A stretch of DNA of 64,000 nucleotides from JABDOU01 sp041609995 (GTDB taxonomy: Bacteria; Actinomycetota; Acidimicrobiia; Spongiisociales; SHLN01), in contig JBFIPU010000001.1 in NCBI GenBank assembly GCA_041609995.1, positions 49,877-113,876 on the forward strand, written 5' to 3'. This document shows, piece after piece, positions 53,753 to 60,825 of the stretch; the first letter of the stretch is position 1; each line of letters starts with the position of its first letter. The notes under the pieces are model-generated. The model saw only the letters and a list, made by a program, of their open reading frames with translations, was not told the DNA's origin and searched no databases. The position numbers and the translations under genes are program-made.

Positions 53753-54603
53753 GAATAGTCCGTCGGCCAGATCCGGAGCGTGCCATCGGTGCACACCGCT
53801 GCGAGGTGCTCGCCGCTCGGGGAGTAGGCCATGGCATACACATCGACACCATCCACATCTCTGGTACCGACGATCGAACCATTGCGGTTGACTGTGGCGA
53901 TGTGACCATCGTCGGCGACGGCCATGATGGAGCCGCCCGGCGCGACCGCCAGCGGCCCGAATGCCCCCGCCGGGATCGCCTCCTCCAGTTTCCAGGAGCC
54001 CGTGTCCCACACCCGCACGACACCTTCGGCTCCCAGCGTATAGAGCTGCAAACCGGAGGTGGAGAACGCCACGGTGCCCACGGCTTGCTCATGGCCCGTC
54101 AATCGGCGCGCCCGACCGCTGCTCAGATCGAACACCATCACCTCACCCCCGTGGCCGGCAGCCGCAATGAGTGTCCCGTCGGCCGACAGGTCGACCGTGG
54201 TCATGCGATCACCAAGTCCTTCCAGCGCCAGTGAATTCTCGGGATCGGTGAATACCAGCACCGTCCCATCATCCGAGGCCGACACGATCGGGCTCCCATC
54301 CGGGTGAGCGGCCAGGGCGCCGACCCGGTCGGTGTGGCCTGCGAGCTCGTAGCGAAGATCGAAGTCGGGCAATGCCCAGACCCGGATCTCGGCATTGCTG
54401 GCTGCGGTGACGAGCTCCCGCCCCACGGACGTGAACGCAACCGCGTTGGCGGCCGCCTCGTGCGCGCGCTTTTCTCGGACCATGTTTCCCGATCCGACGT
54501 CCCACAGCCTCGCAAAGCCGTCCATGCCGGTGGTGGCGATCGACTCCGATGTCGGCGACCAATCCACCGCCGAGGCGAAACCCCGATGCGCTTCAATGAT
54601 CAT
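53749..54603 (-). CDS. WD40 repeat protein
   Basis: A 284-residue protein made of about six to seven WD40 repeats with no signal peptide. Repeats are easy to see: SAVDWSPTSESIATTGMDGFARLWDV, NAVAFTSVGRELVTAASNAEIRVWAL, GALAAHPDGSPIVSASDDGTVLVF. This length makes one propeller, used as a protein-docking platform in the cytoplasm. It lies between an SDR and a membrane protein in the cluster and may hold the enzymes together. Bacterial stand-alone WD40 proteins in biosynthetic clusters are rare. Confidence 0.82.
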   Translation of the reverse strand: MIIEAHRGFASAVDWSPTSESIATTGMDGFARLWDVGSGNMVREKRAHEAAANAVAFTSVGRELVTAASNAEIRVWALPDFDLRYELAGHTDRVGALAAHPDGSPIVSASDDGTVLVFTDPENSLALEGLGDRMTTVDLSADGTLIAAAGHGGEVMVFDLSSGRARRLTGHEQAVGTVAFSTSGLQLYTLGAEGVVRVWDTGSWKLEEAIPAGAFGPLAVAPGGSIMAVADDGHIATVNRNGSIVGTRDVDGVDVYAMAYSPSGEHLAAVCTDGTLRIWPTDYS

Positions 54604-54614
54604 CTCTGCTCCCC

Positions 54615-55451
54615 TCAGGATTCATCCAGAAAGATATCGAGCTGGAGCTGGGCATCCGGCATGAATTGATAGGGAGTGAAATCGACAACGCCCTCTTCGC
54701 GTAACACGTCTTCATCGATGAAGAAGTTCCCAGTTGTCTCGGCCGCATCCCTGGTCATGATCGCGTGCGCTGCGTCGGCCACAATCGACGGCTTGCGAGT
54801 CATCGCCATGGCAGCATCTCCCCCGAGCAGGTTCTGAATGGCGGCGGTGGCGATCGTCGTCTTCGGCCAGAGGCTGTTGACCCCGATGCCATCGGCCCGG
54901 AACTCCTCGGACATGCCGAGCGTGCACATGCTCATTCCGTATTTGGCGATGGTATATCCCACATGGTTGCGGAACCACACGGGGTTCAAGTTGAGAGGCG
55001 GTGACATGGTGAGGATGTGTGGATTCGCCGATTTCTGCAGGAATGGCAGGCAGGCACGCGAAACCAGGAATGTGCCGCGGGTATTGATCGACTGCATCAG
55101 GTCGTACCGTTTCATCTCGAGGTCGAGCGTTCCCGACAGATCGATGGCCGAGGCGTTGTTGACGAGAATGTCGATCCCACCGAAGCGCTCGACCACATCG
55201 GCAACCGCCTGGTTGACCTGATCCTCGTGACGGATGTCACCCACGATCGGCAGCGCCGTCCCCCCGGCTTCCTCGATTTCGGCGGCAGCGGTGAACACCG
55301 TCCCCTCCAACCGTGGATGGGGCTCGGCGGTCTTGGCGATGAAGGCCACATTGGCCCCGTCCGCGGCAGCCCGCTTCGCGATGGCGAGACCGATACCCCG
55401 ACTGGCGCCGGTGATGAACAACGTCGTACCCGCCGACAAACTCCGTTCCAT
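54615..55451 (-). CDS. HSDL2-like short-chain dehydrogenase/reductase
   Basis: A 278-residue SDR. Cofactor loop TGASRGIG (residues 14-21), NNAS at 98-101, catalytic S150, Y166 and K170 (VGYTIAKYG). TMSPPLNLNPVWFRNHVGYTIAKYGMSM and the C-terminal TGNFFIDEDVLREEGV closely follow the HSDL2 branch, thought to act on fatty-acyl or long-chain substrates in lipid metabolism. It is the first gene of the minus-strand cluster, 11 bases ahead of the WD40 gene, so the promoter should lie just upstream of 55451. Confidence 0.88.
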   Translation of the reverse strand: MERSLSAGTTLFITGASRGIGLAIAKRAAADGANVAFIAKTAEPHPRLEGTVFTAAAEIEEAGGTALPIVGDIRHEDQVNQAVADVVERFGGIDILVNNASAIDLSGTLDLEMKRYDLMQSINTRGTFLVSRACLPFLQKSANPHILTMSPPLNLNPVWFRNHVGYTIAKYGMSMCTLGMSEEFRADGIGVNSLWPKTTIATAAIQNLLGGDAAMAMTRKPSIVADAAHAIMTRDAAETTGNFFIDEDVLREEGVVDFTPYQFMPDAQLQLDIFLDES

Positions 55452-55671
55452 CCTCGAGCCTCCTCATCAATCACGCCGGAACTGAAATGGTGCCTCATGC
55501 GCTCTGCCCCGAGCAAAACACCCTTGACCCAGACCTCGAATACCACCAAACTATGGGCTCAGGACGGCGCGGTGGTGTCTTGTCTTCCCCATTTCGGGCG
55601 GCGAGTCGAGCCCCTGGTCAACCGACGGGTGGCGAGGTCGCACGTTCCGTGGCGCGGAGACCTGATCGGGT

Positions 55672-55698
55672 GGAACCTTTTTGGACGATGATTCGTCT
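55672..55698 (+). promoter_or_regulatory. Candidate ECF-sigma promoter
   Basis: GGAACC (55672-55677) is followed 16 bases later by CGTCT (55694-55698). This spacing and sequence are typical of promoters used by extracytoplasmic-function sigma factors. The nearest downstream gene on this strand is the sigma factor at 56363, which would then have a leader of about 650 bases. Confidence 0.35.
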
Positions 55699-55839
55699 AA
55701 TGAATGCTTCGTCTAGAGGACGTCCGGCAGCGCTCTTGAGTCCTGGGGGCATCCCCGGTACCTCGGGCCGGTACAGCGTCACAGACGAGAGAATTGGCAG
55801 AAATCGCCAATAAAACAGCAGAACTTGGAATAGAGGTGA

Positions 55840-55855
55840 CCGAACGTCTGTTCTA
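55840..55855. promoter_or_regulatory. SOS-box-like dyad
   Basis: CCGAACGTCTGTTCTA differs at two positions from the actinobacterial LexA consensus TCGAAC-N4-GTTCGA. It is upstream of the repeat region and the sigma factor gene. Without a clear damage-repair gene beside it, function is uncertain. Confidence 0.25.
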
Positions 55856-55937
55856 CTAGTGAATGCCCCTCCCGCCAATTTGGGACCATTCCAGCGGGCC
55901 GGACGAGACGGTCATAGCTGGCTTGAAACCGGGGCTT

Positions 55938-55973
55938 GAAACGGGCCCGAAGACAGAAACGGGCCCGAAGACA
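55938..55973 (+). repeat. Two tandem copies of an 18-base repeat
   Basis: The 18-base unit beginning GAAACGGGCCCG occurs at 55938-55955 and 55956-55973, identical. Just upstream, GGCTTGAAAC occurs twice 13 bases apart (55920, 55933), so the area looks like serial duplication. Confidence 0.85.
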
Positions 55974-55986
55974 ACTGAGACAACAG

Positions 55987-56042
55987 CACAGAGACAAGAA
56001 CACAGAGACAAGAACACAGAGACAAGAACACAGAGACAAGAA
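55987..56042 (+). repeat. Four tandem copies of a 14-base repeat
   Basis: CACAGAGACAAGAA is repeated four times without mismatch (55987-56000, 56001-56014, 56015-56028, 56029-56042). The strand has no T in the repeats, so the RNA would be unstructured and purine-rich. Copy number probably varies between strains. Confidence 0.9.
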
Positions 56043-56362
56043 CATGAGACGGGCAGAACCAAGCCGCGACAACAAACTTGCCCTAACGAACCTGCGGCAC
56101 GTCGGGGAGGCGTTTCGAAGAGATTCGTTCCGGGTAAGCCCTCGGCAGAGCCGGACAATCGGCCCTCAGCGAACGTTCAGCCCGCTTTGCGAGACTGATA
56201 TGAAAAATTCGTTTGACATACGAGACACGACCACACCGATCACCCCAATAGATACCAACAGATCCCAACAAGACACCGATCTCTACCCAATTACGCAGAA
56301 AAACCCGCACTAAAGAAAATTCCAGATTTGTCGATCATCGGCGAATCTGGAGAGGAGGCAGA

Positions 56363-57319
56363 ATGGCAGCACCACGAGCGGTGCGTCCAAATCCCGTCAT
56401 TGACGAACGGGGACGGCTGACCAGCGATTTGGTGAGTCAGTATTTGTCCGCGATTGGCGACTATGACCTGCTCACCGCCGACCAGGAGGTGGAGCTGGCA
56501 CAGGCGATCGAGGCGGGAGATGCCGCGCAGAACGAACTCGACAACAACAAGGTCTCGCCCAAGCGTCGAGAGCAGCTGAAGCGTCAGATTCGGCTGGGCA
56601 ACCGGGCCAAGGACACGTTCCTGAATGCCAACCTGCGGCTGGTGGTCTCCAACGCCAGGCGGTATGCCAATGCCAACGGGCTCGACTTTCTGGACCTGGT
56701 CCAGGAAGGCAACCTCGGCTTGATCCGGGCCGTGGAGAAGTTCGACTGGCGCAAGGGCTTCAAGTTCTCGACCTACGCGACCTGGTGGATCCGGCAGGCA
56801 ATCACGCGGGCCATCGCCCAGCAGTCCCGGACGGTCCGGATCCCAGTCCACCTGCATGACACGGTCGGGACCGTGCGGCGGACGCAGGCCACCATGAAGG
56901 CCGATCTGGGACGGGAGCCCTCGCCCGAGGAACTGGCGGAGGAAACCGGCCTGGAACTCGAAAAGGTCAAGATGGCTCTCGAGGTCTCTGACACTGTCTC
57001 CCTCGACACCCCGGTGGGAGAGGACGGCGATGCCTTCCTGGGTGATTTCATCCAGGATGCCGCGGCCGAGAATCCTCAGCAGGTAGCCGTGGTCTCGGAG
57101 GTCACGGATGCGCTGATGGGCTCCATCGGAAAGCTTCCAGAGCGCGAAGCAAAGATCCTGACGCTCCGTTACGGACTGGCGGACGGACGACCGTGGCCCC
57201 TCAAAGAGGTGGCAGCCGAAGTCGGGCTGACCCCCGACCGGGTGCGTCAGCTCGAGCGCAGCTCGCTGGCCCGAATCCGGGAGGACACAGACTGGACTGA
57301 GGACCCACGCGGCAATTGA
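56363..57319 (+). CDS. RNA polymerase sigma-70 family factor (group 1/2)
   Basis: A 318-residue sigma factor with regions 1.2 to 4: [26 protein letters not shown] (1.2), [12 protein letters not shown] and [23 protein letters not shown] (2.1-2.2), [21 protein letters not shown] (2.3-2.4), and the region 4 helix-turn-helix [26 protein letters not shown]. It lacks a long region 1.1, as in HrdB-like secondary sigma factors. GAGAGGAGGCAGA lies before the ATG. It is followed by a terminator. Whether it is the housekeeping or an alternative factor cannot be fixed from this window; the long upstream region suggests regulated expression. Confidence 0.92.
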   Translation: MAAPRAVRPNPVIDERGRLTSDLVSQYLSAIGDYDLLTADQEVELAQAIEAGDAAQNELDNNKVSPKRREQLKRQIRLGNRAKDTFLNANLRLVVSNARRYANANGLDFLDLVQEGNLGLIRAVEKFDWRKGFKFSTYATWWIRQAITRAIAQQSRTVRIPVHLHDTVGTVRRTQATMKADLGREPSPEELAEETGLELEKVKMALEVSDTVSLDTPVGEDGDAFLGDFIQDAAAENPQQVAVVSEVTDALMGSIGKLPEREAKILTLRYGLADGRPWPLKEVAAEVGLTPDRVRQLERSSLARIREDTDWTEDPRGN

Positions 57320-57344
57320 GTAATCAGGTCACGAGAAGCTGAAA

Positions 57345-57378
57345 GAGAAACGGCGGCCTCCCGGGGCCGCCATTTCTC
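57345..57378 (+). terminator. Intrinsic terminator after the sigma factor gene
   Basis: GAGAAA-C-GGCGGCC (57345-57358) pairs with GGCCGCC-A-TTTCTC (57365-57378) around a 6-base loop, with one C/A mismatch. It lies 25 bases after the sigma stop. The terminal TTTCTC gives only a partial U-tract. Confidence 0.65.
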
Positions 57379-57488
57379 ATGGCCTCTTCTCCCTGTTCGC
57401 CAATCTCTCGTCCGACATGGCACATCATCGAACGGCTGATCCCGGGCCGGCCCCGCCGACACCGGCGCTGTTTCGAATCGCCCCACTA

Positions 57489-57833
57489 ATGTCGCGCCTC
57501 GTGCGCACGATTCTGTTCGTTCACTGGAACGCGGCGGAGGCCGCCGAGCTCATCAAGCCGTTGCAGCGCCGATGGCGGGTCGAGGTGGAAAGCGAGGACG
57601 GAGCCGCTGTATGGCGGAAGGTCCGTGAAGGTGACCCGCGCACCGTTGTCATCTCCCTCGATCGACTGCCGTCCCATGGCCGTCAGACCGCCCTCTCCAT
57701 TCGCACCAGATCGCTCCCGCTGATCTTCGTTGGAGGGGACGCCGACAGGGTCGAAGCGCTCAAGCGCGAGATACCCGAAGCCGTCTTCACGAATCACGAG
57801 GAACTGTCGCAGGTGCTGGCCGGGCTCGGTTGA
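57489..57833 (+). CDS. Small alpha/beta protein, possibly a degenerate receiver domain
   Basis: A 114-residue protein. The order of strands and helices (TILFVHWN; TVVISLDRL; PLIFVGGDADRV; AVFTNHEELSQVL) suggests a Rossmann-like or response-regulator receiver fold, but the acidic pocket of receivers is not convincing: only the Asp of VVISLD is in the right place. I use the ATG at 57489; an ATG at 57417 would add a Pro-rich leader. No partner is encoded next to it. Confidence 0.6.
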   Translation: MSRLVRTILFVHWNAAEAAELIKPLQRRWRVEVESEDGAAVWRKVREGDPRTVVISLDRLPSHGRQTALSIRTRSLPLIFVGGDADRVEALKREIPEAVFTNHEELSQVLAGLG

Positions 57834-58220
57834 TCAGTCGCTGACCGACTCCGACCGGGTGACCGGGTCGGCCGGTCGAGAAGGAGGCGTCGCCCGAACC
57901 TGAGATCGGAGGTCCTGGATTCGCTCGTCTTGTTCGAGGATGCGGTTGGCCATGTCCAGCTCCAACTGGCTCTTCTCGCGCAACCGGAGCTCTGCCTCGA
58001 TCTCCTTCATTCGCAGCTGGTGGCGATGCGTCATGAGCGCCATGCCGACCCCGGCGGCCACGATCGTGATCAACACCAAGCCGACGATCACGATCGCGAT
58101 GGCGCTGTTGGCGACGGCAATGATGGGAATTGACAGACCCATCGCGGCCGGGAGCACCCAGATGAAATCTCCCGGGCTCGACTCTCTGTCTTTCCCGTCG
58201 TCCTTGCGGTCACGCGCCAT
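57834..58220 (-). CDS. Membrane protein with C-terminal coiled coil
   Basis: A 128-residue protein with two closely spaced membrane helices (WVLPAAMGLSIPIIAVANSAI and IVIVGLVLITIVAAGVGMAL) and a cytoplasmic coiled coil (about 66-105: HRHQLRMKEIEAELRLREKS). The tail is Pro/Ser-rich. I know no family name. Convergent with the small protein at 57489, with stops adjacent. It may be a scaffold or phage-shock-like accessory, but that is a guess. Confidence 0.65.
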   Translation of the reverse strand: MARDRKDDGKDRESSPGDFIWVLPAAMGLSIPIIAVANSAIAIVIVGLVLITIVAAGVGMALMTHRHQLRMKEIEAELRLREKSQLELDMANRILEQDERIQDLRSQVRATPPSRPADPVTRSESVSD

Positions 58221-58234
58221 GCGGTGATGCTACA

Positions 58235-59008
58235 TCAAACCGCTTCGGGCCCCTCAAAGGAATCGTGATCGACGGCCAGGCCACCCTCGAAGGCCACGAT
58301 GCGGGGGAGAATGGGGCTGGGTTTGCGGCCGCGGGCGTCCCGTATCACAGCCTCGACGCTGGGAAACTGGCCGAGATCGACGAGGTTGCGCCGAGTGGGA
58401 AGAATGATCTGTACCTCCCCCTTTTTGGCCGCCGTCAGGGCATGAGAGGGTCGCACCCATCGTGAATCGGTGGCCTCTACATCGTCGTGCAGGGCCACCT
58501 GGCCGGATGGCACGTCGGCTACGAAGAACCGGGTATCGAAGCGCTTGGGCAGGCCTTCTGGTGTGATCCACCAAGACCACCAGTGGAGCCGATCGAGCTC
58601 GAGCACCAGATCGTGCTCGAGCAACCACGGCCGCCAATCCACAGCCTGGTTGCGGCTGGCCATCCTTGTCCTCATGTCGCGGGTATCGTCGCTCTCGAGG
58701 AATTCGGGCTGGATCGGCTGGCCGTCGCGGCTCGCCAGCAGGACTCCGGCTTCCTCGAACGTCTCGCGCACAGCCGCCACATGAAGCGACAGCACGACGT
58801 CAGGCGGCGAGCAGAACCGGTCTGCTTCCTCCGTCAGGTCGATTCCCTTCCACGATTCAATCTCGAAATCCGACTCATCGACCTTGCCCCCCGGGAACAC
58901 GTACGCCCCACCGACGAAGTCGGACTCGATGTGTCGCTCGAGCATGAAGACCTCGAGCGCCGGTCCTTCGTCGCGCACAAGCAAGACTGTGGAGGCGTCG
59001 TAGATCAC
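58235..59008 (-). CDS. NUDIX hydrolase, NUDT19-like with split Nudix box
   Basis: A 257-residue Nudix protein. The box is interrupted: GGKVDESD (residues 40-47) and AAVRETFEEAGVLL (78-91) are separated by about 30 residues, as in NUDT19 and related CoA-diphosphatase-like enzymes, which have an insertion in the motif. Other motifs fit: STVLLVRDEGPALEVFMLERH at the start and HWWSWWITPEGLPKRFDTRFF. It probably hydrolyses CoA or an acyl-CoA-like diphosphate in the cytoplasm. It lies just downstream of the ThDP enzyme gene on the same strand. Confidence 0.85.
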   Translation of the reverse strand: MIYDASTVLLVRDEGPALEVFMLERHIESDFVGGAYVFPGGKVDESDFEIESWKGIDLTEEADRFCSPPDVVLSLHVAAVRETFEEAGVLLASRDGQPIQPEFLESDDTRDMRTRMASRNQAVDWRPWLLEHDLVLELDRLHWWSWWITPEGLPKRFDTRFFVADVPSGQVALHDDVEATDSRWVRPSHALTAAKKGEVQIILPTRRNLVDLGQFPSVEAVIRDARGRKPSPILPRIVAFEGGLAVDHDSFEGPEAV

Positions 59009-59027
59009 AGCGACCGGCGGCCGGCTG

Positions 59028-60650
59028 TCATTGGGAGTAGTTGGAGGACAGCCGCACGGATTCTTCGATGTGTACGTCTACCAGCGCCGGCAGGCCGCTG
59101 GCCTCGGCTCGTTCGAGCGCCGGCTGAATATCGGCCGCCTTGACCACCAGCTCGCCGTAGCCACCCATGCCCTCGACGATCCGGTGATACGGGCGGCGTC
59201 CCAGATCGGTGGCCACGAGCCGGTCGGGGTAGAACGTTCGATGAAACGTCTTGATGTTGTTCCAGACGCCATCGTTACCGAGCACGCCGATGACGGGAAG
59301 GCCCAGGCGCACAAATGTGTCGTACTCCATGCCATTGAAGCCGAACCCACCATCTCCGAAAACGATCCCAACCCGCTTTTCGGGGAACACTGTCTTGGCC
59401 GCCAGCGCGTAGCCCGGGCCGGTGCCCAGCGACCCGAACGGTCCCGGGTCCAGCACATGGCCTGCCGTCGAGACCTGCAGCCAGCGAGCTGTGGTGGAAA
59501 CGATGTCGCCTCCGTCGACCGCCACGATGGCATCCCGGCCGAAGAAGGCGGCGACCTCGCGGGCAAAGGCTTGGGCCGGCACCAGATCGGACTCCTCGTC
59601 GGCTTCGGCGTGAGCCGCCTCCGTCTGTTGTTTCTCCATCTCCATGAGAGATGCAGTGAACTCCGGCGTCTCTCCCCGTGCACGTACCTCTGCTGCCAGG
59701 TCGGTGGCGAACGCCCCCGGGTCGGCCACGACCCCCACCTCGGCCACCCGGTTCCATCCGATCTTGGTCGGGTCGGCATCAACCTGGATCACGGTCGCCC
59801 CCTTGGCGATCTTGCTGCCATAGCCGGTTCGAAAATCCCAATCCACGCCAAGGGCGAGCACAACCTCGGCCCCGGCGAACCCAGCCGAGCGGGTGCGATT
59901 GCCAAGCAGCGGGTGGCCATGAGGAAGTGCCCCTCGGGCGGCGCCGTTCAGATAGACGGGCGCCTGCAGGAGATCGGCCAGAACGGCCAGATCCTGCGCA
60001 CGCTCCGGCTTGAGCCCACTGCCCGCGAACACGACAACCTTGTCGGACCGCGCAAGGCGATCGATGACGTCCTTCGCCATCGCCGCTGAGGCGCCGACCG
60101 GCTGCGGGCGGTCGAACTGGGGACGGCTGAGGTGGTCTGCGTCGACCATGTCGGCTTGCACGTCCAGCGGCACGTCGAGCACCACCGGTCCCCCCCGGCC
60201 GGCAAACGCGTGCCGGGCCGCGGTGGCCACGTAGTCGGCCAGTCGATTGGTTTCCCACGCAGTACCAGCCCAGGCCGTCACAGCCCGGACGACCCGCGGG
60301 TGGTCCATCTCCTGCAGACCACCTTTGAGCTCCTGGCGGATGGGGTGCCGCCCGGCCAACACCATCATCGGGGTGCCAGCCTGCTGGGCGGTGGCCAGGG
60401 CCGTCACGGTGTCCGTCAGCCCGGGGCCGGCCGTGACGGCGGCGACACCCAGCCGTCCGGTGAGGCGGGTGTATGCCTCGGCGGCGTGGGCTGCCGACTG
60501 CTCGTGGCGCACGTCGACGATGCTGATCCCTTCTGTCACGCAACCGTCGAGGATGGGGACGATGTGGCCCCCCGTCAGAGTGAAGAGGGTGTCGGTTCCG
60601 AGCCGCTGCAGCGCCCGCGCGATGACCTGCCCACCGTGGATCTTTGCCAT
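59028..60650 (-). CDS. ThDP-dependent enzyme of the acetolactate synthase/2-hydroxyacyl-CoA lyase type
   Basis: A 540-residue ThDP enzyme. Catalytic E50 lies in VRHEQSAAHAAEAYTRL, GPGLTDTVTALATAQQAGTPMM is next, and the cofactor motif GDGGFGFNGMEYDTFVRLGLP runs to the asparagine in LGNDGVWNN. Length fits the family. Acetolactate synthase, oxalyl-CoA decarboxylase and 2-hydroxyacyl-CoA lyase share this layout; no ilvN-type regulatory subunit is next to it, which speaks against a classical acetolactate synthase. The Nudix gene (CoA-type) downstream would fit a CoA-ester substrate. Start ATG 60650. Confidence 0.87.
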   Translation of the reverse strand: MAKIHGGQVIARALQRLGTDTLFTLTGGHIVPILDGCVTEGISIVDVRHEQSAAHAAEAYTRLTGRLGVAAVTAGPGLTDTVTALATAQQAGTPMMVLAGRHPIRQELKGGLQEMDHPRVVRAVTAWAGTAWETNRLADYVATAARHAFAGRGGPVVLDVPLDVQADMVDADHLSRPQFDRPQPVGASAAMAKDVIDRLARSDKVVVFAGSGLKPERAQDLAVLADLLQAPVYLNGAARGALPHGHPLLGNRTRSAGFAGAEVVLALGVDWDFRTGYGSKIAKGATVIQVDADPTKIGWNRVAEVGVVADPGAFATDLAAEVRARGETPEFTASLMEMEKQQTEAAHAEADEESDLVPAQAFAREVAAFFGRDAIVAVDGGDIVSTTARWLQVSTAGHVLDPGPFGSLGTGPGYALAAKTVFPEKRVGIVFGDGGFGFNGMEYDTFVRLGLPVIGVLGNDGVWNNIKTFHRTFYPDRLVATDLGRRPYHRIVEGMGGYGELVVKAADIQPALERAEASGLPALVDVHIEESVRLSSNYSQ

Positions 60651-60825
60651 CCCGCAACAGTACTCACACCGGCGGCCGGGCAACTGAGATAGACCGTCCT
60701 TTGGGAGTCGTGAAGCCGTGGGTGGTGGCCGCCCGCATACCCCAGAAAACGGTCAAGTTCCAGGCTAAATGAGTCGATCGACCTGTCGTGGATGGAGGAG
60801 GGGGCAAACGCACGTCAGGAACGCC

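Larger units (their letters stand above)
55452..56362. other. Gene-free region with repeats and candidate promoters
   Basis: About 910 bases without a supported gene, unusual for this compact window. It holds the start region of the SDR cluster, an ECF-type promoter candidate, an SOS-box-like dyad, two sets of tandem repeats, and a TTGACA hexamer (56213-56218) without a good partner. Short open frames on both strands are low-complexity or lack ribosome sites. It may carry a long leader for the sigma factor gene or a small RNA, but I see no known RNA family. Confidence 0.5.

Noticed and set aside
55987..56042. CRISPR array
   Set aside because: The 14-base copies touch each other with no spacers, and no cas genes are present.
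55779..56075. Minus-strand Leu/Cys-rich frame across the repeats
   Set aside because: Its hydrophobic appearance comes from the repeat read in the reverse direction; no start site or homology supports it.
55863..56198. Plus-strand frame of 111 codons behind the SOS-like dyad
   Set aside because: It only reads through tandem repeats (hydrophilic low complexity), has no ribosome site and no family resemblance.
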